Assembly: GCF_000317835.1 (NCBI RefSeq) | Contig: NC_019793.1 | Coordinates: 2,432,001 to 2,496,000 of the forward strand | Source: Deinococcus peraridilitoris DSM 19664 | Lineage (GTDB): Bacteria; Deinococcota; Deinococci; Deinococcales; Deinococcaceae | DNA: 64,000 nucleotides | Direction of reading: 5' to 3' | Part shown: positions 58,333-64,000 of the stretch, one piece after another | How the letters are laid out: every line of letters begins with the position of its first letter | How positions within the stretch are numbered: the first letter of the stretch is position 1 | Notes under the pieces: model-generated | Told to the model about the DNA's origin: nothing | Seen by the model: only the letters and a program-made list of their open reading frames with translations | Database searches by the model: none | Made by a program: the position numbers and the translations under genes

Positions 58333-58899
58333 ATGGCTATTTTAGTGGACGAGACAGGAGCGTTGATCGCGCGGCGTGTGCGCCTCGAGCGCGAGGCACG
58401 TCGCTGGTCGCAGGCAGACCTGGCAGAACGTGCCGCAGTCTCCAAGGCGACGGTCAGCAAGATCGAACGACAGGAAATGAGCCCCACGGCGGTCGTGCTG
58501 GTGAAACTGGCCGGAGCGTTCGACCTGACCCTCGCCGGCCTGTTGTTGAGGGCCGAAGGACAAGGCGAACGACTCACGCGCAGCGCCGGGCAGCCTCTGT
58601 GGCGCGATCCTGCCACGGGTTACCTGCGTCGGCAGGTCTTCATGCGTCCCGATCATCCAGTGGAGATCGCCCAAATTGAACTGCCCGCCGGACAGCAGGT
58701 GGTTCTTCCCGCTTCGTCCTACGCGCACATTCGTCAGGTCATCTGGGTGCAGGCGGGTGAACTGGTCATCCGAGAAGGCCACCAGTGCGCACGGTTGAGA
58801 GTTGGCGACTGCCTGGCGTTTGGTGCGCCCTCGGAAGTGTCCCTGACCAACGAAAGCGCTGCTGCCTGCACGTATCTTGTCGTTCTCGCGCGAGGGTAA
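58333..58899 (+). CDS. XRE family regulator with C-terminal cupin domain
   Basis: 188 residues from ATG 58333. HTH at about 12-68: 'RLEREARRWSQADLAERAAVSKATVSKIER'-type motif. Cupin at about 100-185 ('VEIAQIELPAGQQVVLPASS', 'IWVQAGELVIREG'). This architecture binds a small ligand in the cupin and controls adjacent metabolic or acetyltransferase genes. The AT-rich TATATAAG just upstream suits a promoter/operator. The GNAT gene begins four bases after its stop, so it probably regulates its own two-gene operon. Confidence 0.88.
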   Translation: MAILVDETGALIARRVRLEREARRWSQADLAERAAVSKATVSKIERQEMSPTAVVLVKLAGAFDLTLAGLLLRAEGQGERLTRSAGQPLWRDPATGYLRRQVFMRPDHPVEIAQIELPAGQQVVLPASSYAHIRQVIWVQAGELVIREGHQCARLRVGDCLAFGAPSEVSLTNESAAACTYLVVLARG

Positions 58900-58902
58900 A
58901 CC

Positions 58903-59424
58903 ATGTCCAGTACAAAAATCACTTCCCTGAGTGCCTCCCCGGAAATCCGCGAAATGCTCATCGAAATGCTGATTGAGGTGGTCGCCGCCGGTGGATCGGT
59001 GAGCTTCATGCACCCACTCGACCGCGAAGAGGCCGGAGCGTTCTGGGAAAACGCCCTGGCTGCGGCTGCGCGCAACGAACGAATCATCCTAGGGGCCTGG
59101 GACGGCGATCGATTGGTGGGCACCGTAACGCTGCTGCTCGACTGCCCGCCCAACCAGCCGCACCGGGCCGAAATCGCCAAGATGATGACCCGCCTGAGCC
59201 ACCGGGGACGCGGGGTGGCCACCGCGCTCCTGAAGGCCGCCGAAAGCGTCGCGGTGCAGTATGGGCGCACTTTGCTGGTACTTGATACCGCGAGCGACGG
59301 TGGAGCTTCGCGGCTGTACGAGCGGCTGGGCTTCAGCCTGACCGGAGAGATCCCGGACTATGCACTCAAGCCACATGGCGGGCTGACCGGAACGCTGATC
59401 TATTGGAAACGGATCGCACTCTGA
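58903..59424 (+). CDS. GNAT family N-acetyltransferase
   Basis: 173 residues. The acetyl-CoA loop is 'RLSHRGRGVATALLKAAESV' (about 103-122) with the R-G-x-G-x-A signature. 'LVLDTASDGGASRLYERLGF' is the C-terminal beta-bulge and helix. ATG 58903 has GAGGG in the end of the regulator gene. Translation is likely coupled to the XRE-cupin gene. The substrate is unknown; the pairing suggests a ligand-induced detoxifying acetylation (inference). Confidence 0.87.
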   Translation: MSSTKITSLSASPEIREMLIEMLIEVVAAGGSVSFMHPLDREEAGAFWENALAAAARNERIILGAWDGDRLVGTVTLLLDCPPNQPHRAEIAKMMTRLSHRGRGVATALLKAAESVAVQYGRTLLVLDTASDGGASRLYERLGFSLTGEIPDYALKPHGGLTGTLIYWKRIAL

Positions 59425-59643
59425 GAAGCCCGAAAAAGCAGGTCATGTCCTCTGCCGGTGTTCGCTTTCGGCCAGGGTCGGACACCAGAATAACGGAAAG
59501 GCAATCTGAGCGAAGTCCCCGCAGAAGCCGTCCGGGTGCCCATACCGTCTTCATGACTAAGCCGACCTTGAGGATGTGCTCAACGTTGTGCCCCGACCAG
59601 ATGAAAAACTGAAGAATCACATTTGGAAAAGGAGTGATTACAG

Positions 59644-60147
59644 ATGGAAAAAACCGAAATTCACGGCAGAGCAGCGAAATTGATCGCCCGACAGGAAAAG
59701 CAGATTCGAGAACTCGAAACGCGTCTGAAAACGCTGGCCAAAACACAGCGCCGCTCGGGCGGATCGCTGCGTCGTCTGATGCTGCTTTCCCTGGGCGGTT
59801 ACCTGCTGTGGCGCAACCAGACCGTTCGCAGCAAGGTCACCGGCGCCCTGGACAACCTCAACCCGCAGACCCAGGATCAGCTCCGGCGGGTCGGGGAAGC
59901 AGTCCGCGGTGGCGTGGACGCCGTGAAGCGTGGCGAGCGCCCCATGGACGCCGTCAAGTCGGCAGCGCAGGATGTGCAGCAGACGCTGAGCAAGAGCGTC
60001 AGCAACGCCACCAGCGAAGTTCGCCTGGTAGCCGAGGAAGTGCAGCGCGATTCCGATCGGGCGCTGCGCGACGCTCAGGAGCAGGCGCACGATTTCAGTG
60101 ATGACGTCCAGCGCCGTCTGGACGAAGAACGCCGCAAAGACGTCTGA
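59644..60147 (+). CDS. YtxH-like stress protein with hydrophobic segment and coiled coil
   Basis: 167 residues. A basic, helical N-terminus ('LIARQEKQIRELETRLKTLAK', about 14-34), a short hydrophobic segment 'LMLLSLGGYLLW' (about 45-57), then a long amphipathic helical tail ('AVRGGVDAVKRGERPMDAVK', 'LVAEEVQRDSDRALRDAQEQ'). This resembles YtxH/LEA-like stress proteins. ATG 59644 has AAAAGGAG eight bases upstream. An IS630 element is inserted directly after its stop codon, so its original downstream region has been displaced. Confidence 0.7.
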   Translation: MEKTEIHGRAAKLIARQEKQIRELETRLKTLAKTQRRSGGSLRRLMLLSLGGYLLWRNQTVRSKVTGALDNLNPQTQDQLRRVGEAVRGGVDAVKRGERPMDAVKSAAQDVQQTLSKSVSNATSEVRLVAEEVQRDSDRALRDAQEQAHDFSDDVQRRLDEERRKDV

Positions 60148-60149
60148 TA

Positions 60150-61270
60150 CGGTCTTGCGTTGAGGATCTTCCGAGGAGCATGCTGAGGCGTGCCCCCCGA
60201 AGTTCGTTTGAAGCCGCACTTGACCTCGGATGAATTGCGCAAGTGCTATCGGTGCTGTGCTCACCCTGCCGACAAGACACGCTGGCACGCCTTGTGGTTG
60301 ATCTCGCAAGACAAGGCCAATCGCCACGTCGCGCAAGTCGTCGACCGTTCGCATACTTGGGTCAACGACCTGGTGCGTGCCTACAACGAAGGCGGACCCA
60401 ACGCCGTACCCACCCACAAGCGTGCAGGCGAAGCACGCGGCGGCAAGAAAGCGGTCTTGGACGTCAGCGGCGTCTTGGAACTCGGGCAAGCGCTCGACAC
60501 CGAGGCACCGCCAGGCGGGGGACTGTGGACGGGCGCAAAGGTCGCGGCTTGGATTGCAGCGAAGACGGGCCATCGTCCTGACCAAGCGACCGGCTGGCGA
60601 TACTTGCAAAAGCTCGGTTACAGCCAGCAAACGTCGCGTCCCGCGCATCCCCAGGCGGCCAGCAAGGAAGAGCAAGCGGCGTTCCAAAAAAAATCCTCGC
60701 ACTGAGTGCCAAGCTCCAAGCCGAACATCCGGACAAGGACGTGCGGTTGTGCTTTCAGGACGAGGCGCGGTTCGGTCTCAAGCCCACGTCTCGCCGTCTG
60801 TGGGCCAAGAAAGGTCAGCGACCGACGGCGCCCAGTACCGTCAAGTACCAGTGGACGTACCTGTACGCAGTCGTCGAGCCTGCGCTGGGTCGGGTGTTCT
60901 GGTTCGTATTGCCGAAGGTTGACACGTGCGTCATGAGCGTCTTCTTGCGCGCCTATGCGGCTTCACTACCCGAGAAGGTCATCGCCCTGCTCGTGCTTGA
61001 CGGTGCAGGCTGGCATTCGACCAGGAAACTCAAGGTGCCCGACAACATCGTGTTGGCCGTCTTGCCACCCTACTCGCCCGAACTCAACCCAGCTGAACGC
61101 TTGTGGACCTTGGTGCGTGAGGCGACGCACCACCAGACCTTCACTGATCTCGACGCCCTCGAACAGCGGCTGTGCACTCGCTGCGTGGAACTCGATGCAC
61201 AGCCACAGGTCATTTCATCCGCAACGGCCTACTTGGGCTACTACCCTGAAAGTTCATGAATGCAATACCG
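60150..61270 (+). mobile_element. IS630-family insertion sequence (1121 bp)
   Basis: Imperfect 14-bp terminal inverted repeats, CGGTCTTGCGTTGA at the left and CGGTATTGCATTCA (complement) at the right (11 of 14 match), are flanked by TA on both sides (60148-60149, 61271-61272). TA duplication is the hallmark of the IS630/Tc1/mariner superfamily. It carries one transposase in two overlapping frames. The ends and frames are complete, so it may be active. Confidence 0.85.
60190..61259 (+). CDS. IS630-family transposase, two frames joined by -1 frameshift
   Basis: OrfA (60190-60705, GTG start, 171 residues) holds the paired HTH DNA-binding part ('ANRHVAQVVDRSHTWVNDLV', 'LWTGAKVAAWIAAKTGHR'). OrfB holds the DDE nuclease: 'LCFQDEARFGLKP', 'LLVLDGAGWHS' (second Asp), 'PPYSPELNPAERLW' (Glu). 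A run of eight A (60686-60693) lies just before the OrfA stop. A -1 slip there continues as 'KKILALSAKLQAEHPDKDVR' into OrfB without interruption, the usual programmed frameshift of this family. It cuts and pastes the element at TA sites. Confidence 0.85.
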
Positions 61271-61300
61271 TATGAGCAGCGTCCAAGGCGTCAGAAGCAA

Positions 61301-61330
61301 CGCACAGCCGGGACCGGTCCCGGCTGTGCG
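61301..61330. repeat. perfect 30-bp palindrome beside the IS
   Basis: Each 15-base half (CGCACAGCCGGGACC and its complement) abuts with no loop. It lies 31 bases outside the IS right end. No T-run; it may be the displaced terminator of the YtxH-like gene or a cruciform site. Confidence 0.6.
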
Positions 61331-61440
61331 CGCTCGTCGGCGAGTGACACCATGGTTCGACACCCGCCAATGACAGGACGCCCGGATGGCACCTCTTCCT
61401 CACCACGCTTGAGGTCGCGCTGCCACTCCGTGTGACAGGA

Positions 61441-61713
61441 TCAATCGCGGTCGTTGCTGACAAGCTTGCCAAAGATCATCAGCTGTTCCTGGCGGTAACG
61501 CTGCAACACGTGATCCAGAGCGCCAGGACCGCCGTTCAGAACGTACTCCACGTCCTCGGCCGGGCTGGGGTGGTGTGTCAGCTGCAGCGCCAGGGTGTGC
61601 ATCAGCTCCGTGAGGCGCGGCAAGTTCGCCGGCAGATCGTGATGACGCTGAATGTGAACGAGCAGCTCTCTTACTTCACTTGCCGCCCGTTCACTGTACG
61701 CGTCACTCCACAT
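61441..61713 (-). CDS. hypothetical protein, 90 residues
   Basis: ATG 61713 is six bases after TAGCCT (61720-61725), a firm leaderless signature; an ATG two codons earlier overlaps the spacer. A helical, soluble, His-rich protein ('ELLVHIQRHHDLPANLPRLT', 'MHTLALQLTHHPSPAEDVEY'). No recognised family or membrane segment. It is possibly a small nucleic-acid or protein-binding factor, but nothing supports a specific role. Confidence 0.6.
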   Translation of the reverse strand: MWSDAYSERAASEVRELLVHIQRHHDLPANLPRLTELMHTLALQLTHHPSPAEDVEYVLNGGPGALDHVLQRYRQEQLMIFGKLVSNDRD

Positions 61714-61970
61714 GACCACAGGCTAGTGCGCTTCTCTGAAGTTCGCTGAGGTACTTCGCATGATCGTCCTGACCAACCCTTGAGAAAGGCGCTTGAGGGA
61801 GTCTTCAAGCAGAAAACAGAACGGGCTGCCGGACTGCCGCCATGGTGAAGAGGTGGAGCGGACGTCCGGTCAGCCGAGCGGCTTGCGCCTGCCGCCTGAG
61901 TGCAGACCAGCCAACAATGCCTGTGCCCGGTCAGTTCGGAGACAGCCAGACACTGCACTTTTGAAGCGCG

Positions 61971-62681
61971 CTATCCTCGTGTGCTGCTTCGTGAGGGCGC
62001 TCCAAATCGCCGCTCGGCCAGCCAGATGGTGTGGCGCGCGCCCTTGGCGCCAGGACGTGCACGGACCGTGTGCTCTTCGACGTGAAAACCTTCCTGACGC
62101 AGCCGACGGGTGAAAACTTCGCTCCGGTGGGCCGACCAGACGGCCAGCACGCCGCCAGTGCGCAGGGCCTGAGCGGCAGCTCTCAGACCGGCAGCCGAGT
62201 ACAGCTGGTCGTTGCCCGGCCGGGTCAGGCCTTCGGGGCCGTTGTCCACATCCAGCACGATGGCATCGAACGCGCTGGTCTGAGCGCGCAGGAGTTGCCC
62301 GACGTCACCCACGTGAAGGCGGACCCGATGGTCCAGCAGCGGGTGCCCGGCGCACGCACCCAGCGGACCCCGGTTCCATTCCACGAGGCCGGAAACGAGT
62401 TCGGCAACGGTGACTTCTGCCGTATCCGGCAAGGTCCTTAGGGCCGCGGCCAGTGTGAAGCCCATTCCCAGTCCGCCGATCAACACCCTAGGCTGTGCGC
62501 GCTCCGCGATGAGGGCGCAGGCCAGATGCGCCAGGGCGTCTTCGGAAGCGTGCACTCGGCTGTTCATGAGTTCGCCGCCCTGCGCCAGCACAATCGAGAA
62601 TTCCTCGCCGCGTTGCATCAGGCGAAGCTCTTCGACGCTGCCGGGAACGTCTGTGCGGCCAAGGAGAATCCAGTGTTTCAT
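61971..62681 (-). CDS. spermidine-synthase-like SAM-dependent methyltransferase fold protein
   Basis: 236 residues if started at ATG 62681; an in-frame ATG at 62705 and a GTG at 62738 are alternatives, and no ribosome site decides. 'RVLIGGLGMGFTLAAALRTL' (about 64-83) is the SAM/dcSAM glycine loop, 'VTVAELVSGLVEWNR' the acidic loop, and 'FDAIVLDVDNGPEGLT' the motif following it, as in spermidine-synthase-like proteins. The Asp pair needed for polyamine synthesis is not clearly present, so it may be a methyltransferase. Putrescine is made by aguAB elsewhere in the window. Confidence 0.75.
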   Translation of the reverse strand: MKHWILLGRTDVPGSVEELRLMQRGEEFSIVLAQGGELMNSRVHASEDALAHLACALIAERAQPRVLIGGLGMGFTLAAALRTLPDTAEVTVAELVSGLVEWNRGPLGACAGHPLLDHRVRLHVGDVGQLLRAQTSAFDAIVLDVDNGPEGLTRPGNDQLYSAAGLRAAAQALRTGGVLAVWSAHRSEVFTRRLRQEGFHVEEHTVRARPGAKGARHTIWLAERRFGAPSRSSTRG

Positions 62682-62836
62682 GTCGGGGTACAGCGCTCGC
62701 AACATCCCGTGGCGCGAGGCCGCGCCGGAGTGTATCACGTGCTTTCTGCCCCGGCCCGAGGGCAGCGGTATTCCCGGAAAGCTTCGGTCAAGACGCCCGT
62801 CATCGGCACAAGCACGGCATGTCTTAGCCTTACGGC

Positions 62837-63595
62837 ATGCCAGCGCAGCTACTGCTTCAGACGGACCACGAACACGAGGTCGCCGGCGGGCGGCGGGTCA
62901 GCGTGACCTTTGGTGCGACCCGGACGGAGATTCCAGGTGTACTGCTCCTTCCGGCGTCCGGCACGCCCACTGCGGGTGTTCTGCTGCTGCATGGCTACTC
63001 GTCACACAAGGAAGCCATGAGTGAAACAGTCGGGCAGGCCCTGTTGCGCCGGCAGATCGCTTCGCTGGCCATCGATTTGCCCCTGCACGGCGCGCGCGCG
63101 GATCCATTGCGGCTGTATTCATTGCGTCAGCCGCAGGAAGTCATGGGTGTCTGGCGTCAGGCCCTGCGTGACGCGACGCTCGGCTTGCGGCTGCTGCAGG
63201 AGCAACCCGACATCCGGGCGCCGCATCTGGCCGTGATGGGGTACTCGCTGGGCTCTTTTCTGGCCCTGATGCTGGCCGCACGGGAATCCCAGGTCAGTTC
63301 GGTTGTTCTGGCCGCAGGCGGCGATCTGCCGCTCGGCACGCCACTGACCCCCATCGCTCGAATGGTGGCCGATCCGCTGCGCGCCGTGCGGCGCCTTGCC
63401 GGGCGGCCGCTGCTGATGGTGAGCGGTCGCCATGACCGTACTGTTCGGCCCGAACAGGCCGAGCGTCTGTACGCTGCAGCACGCGAACCCAAAGAACTTC
63501 GCTGGTACGACGTAGGGCACATCCTACCGCCGGTTGCGGTCGAAGAGGCTGCCGCCTGGCTCAGACGTCAGCTTCCCGAGCGAGTAGAAGAGTGA
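62837..63595 (+). CDS. alpha/beta hydrolase
   Basis: 252 residues, leaderless ATG six bases after TAGCCT (62825-62830). 'GVLLLHGYSSHKEAM' (oxyanion region, about 47-61), nucleophile Ser in 'AVMGYSLGSFLALML', Asp in 'LLMVSGRHDRTVRPEQA', His in 'YDVGHILPP'. The triad is complete. It resembles dienelactone-hydrolase or prolyl-oligopeptidase-like esterases. Substrate unknown. No signal peptide, so cytoplasmic. Its start is about 155 bases from the divergent methyltransferase-like gene. Confidence 0.85.
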   Translation: MPAQLLLQTDHEHEVAGGRRVSVTFGATRTEIPGVLLLPASGTPTAGVLLLHGYSSHKEAMSETVGQALLRRQIASLAIDLPLHGARADPLRLYSLRQPQEVMGVWRQALRDATLGLRLLQEQPDIRAPHLAVMGYSLGSFLALMLAARESQVSSVVLAAGGDLPLGTPLTPIARMVADPLRAVRRLAGRPLLMVSGRHDRTVRPEQAERLYAAAREPKELRWYDVGHILPPVAVEEAAAWLRRQLPERVEE

Positions 63596-63678
63596 TTAGA
63601 GGCGCCGGGTGTCATGCCTCAAGAAGCCCGCAAGGCATCTGCGACCTTCTGTGCGTCTGCCCGGCGCAGCATGGTCTT

Positions 63679-64000
63679 ATGCCCCGCGCAGACCGGCAGA
63701 AACCCGAGCAGGCTCCCGCGCGCAGTCGGCAAGACGCACAATCGCCGATGGACGCAAGACAGGCGCCGGGCGCCAGGACCTTCAACTTTTCCGGGCTTGA
63801 CCAGAAAGCGCTGGAGGTGCACCGTCGGCTGCTCGAGGCTTACGGAGAGCGGGCGCATGAAGCGCGCCGCGAACCGATGCACGAGCTGATCTCGACCATC
63901 CTGTCGCAGCGCACCAACTGGCGAAACGAGGATCTGGCGTACCGGCGCATGATGGAACGTTTCGTTTCCTGGGAAGGTGTCGAGCAGGCCGACGTGACCG
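63679..64000 (+). CDS. nth: endonuclease III homologue (partial, runs off the window)
   Basis: The frame is open to the window end (107 residues visible). ATG 63679 gives a Gln/Arg/Pro-rich N-terminus; ATG 63748 ('MDARQAPGARTFNFSG') is a possible alternative. 'EPMHELISTILSQRTNWRNE' (about 71-90 from the first ATG) is the opening of the HhH-GPD fold of endonuclease III, where LSQ(T/R) precedes the DNA-binding helices. The catalytic Lys/Asp and the iron-sulfur cluster would lie beyond the edge. Base-excision glycosylase/AP lyase for oxidised pyrimidines. Confidence 0.75.
   Translation, partial: MPRADRQKPEQAPARSRQDAQSPMDARQAPGARTFNFSGLDQKALEVHRRLLEAYGERAHEARREPMHELISTILSQRTNWRNEDLAYRRMMERFVSWEGVEQADVT

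Noticed and set aside
61971..62681. true spermidine synthase working with aguAB
   Set aside because: The glycine loop is present but the catalytic Asp residues for putrescine aminopropylation are not evident, and no SAM decarboxylase gene is adjacent.

Overview
This window reads as chromosomal DNA from a GC-rich member of the Deinococcus lineage. No 16S gene is present, so the placement is inferred. It rests on the gene families (stand-alone nitric oxide synthase oxygenase, YpdA-type bacillithiol disulfide reductase, M29 aminopeptidase, DUF2339 protein, disordered BON and DUF2171 stress proteins) and on promoter style. About 20 genes have a TANNNT -10 box only 5-8 bases before the start codon and no Shine-Dalgarno, the leaderless arrangement described for Deinococcus.

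Left edge (1-2.8 kb): a short, less GC-rich mobile segment carries an XRE-like regulator, a tyrosine integrase and a DUF4238 protein, ending close to the 3' end of a tRNA-Gln gene. From 3 to 13.3 kb are housekeeping genes: argB, a GNAT acetyltransferase, a tRNA-dihydrouridine synthase, a large DUF2339 membrane protein, a Na/Pi cotransporter, an M29 aminopeptidase and an M20 peptidase. Degenerate DNA at 13.3-14.1 kb precedes a threonine dehydratase, two stress-type proteins (SRPBCC, DUF2171), an EamA transporter, a 41-residue ORF with an elaborate leader before a RIO1-type kinase, a VOC protein and a histidine phosphatase.

From 21 to 32 kb lies a tetrapyrrole region on the minus strand: precorrin-2 dehydrogenase-hemA, a cobA-hemD fusion and hemC. 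It is interrupted by a plus-strand lipoprotein with two discoidin domains and a beta-helix, and followed divergently by the haem enzyme NOS. A second lipoprotein lies before hemA. From 32 to 45.9 kb come an MFS exporter with an overlapping leader mini-ORF, a folate-ligase-like protein, a hexapeptide acyltransferase, the aguA-aguB agmatine pathway, an M23 peptidase, a PAS-GAF-PAS histidine-kinase-like protein lacking its phospho-acceptor His, an aldehyde dehydrogenase, an SDR and a CitE-like lyase, with a cluster of long hairpins between the last three.

From 46 to 64 kb: a BON protein, an SDR, a CstB-like persulfide dioxygenase-rhodanese preceded by a 48-residue coupled ORF, a multicopper oxidase next to a frameshifted exported protein, YpdA, fumarase, NUDIX, a TPR histidine kinase, a truncated MerR regulator, an XRE-cupin/GNAT pair, a YtxH-like protein, an IS630-family element with an A8 frameshift site, a spermidine-synthase-like protein, an alpha/beta hydrolase and the start of an endonuclease III homologue.

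The least explained observations are: the DUF4238 cargo beside the integrase; leaderless mini-ORFs ending in ATGA overlaps with hemC and the MFS gene; the His-to-Asn pseudo-kinase; the 41-residue ORF with competing leader helices; and the hairpin cluster at 43.46-43.71 kb. No CRISPR array, rRNA or prophage was seen.
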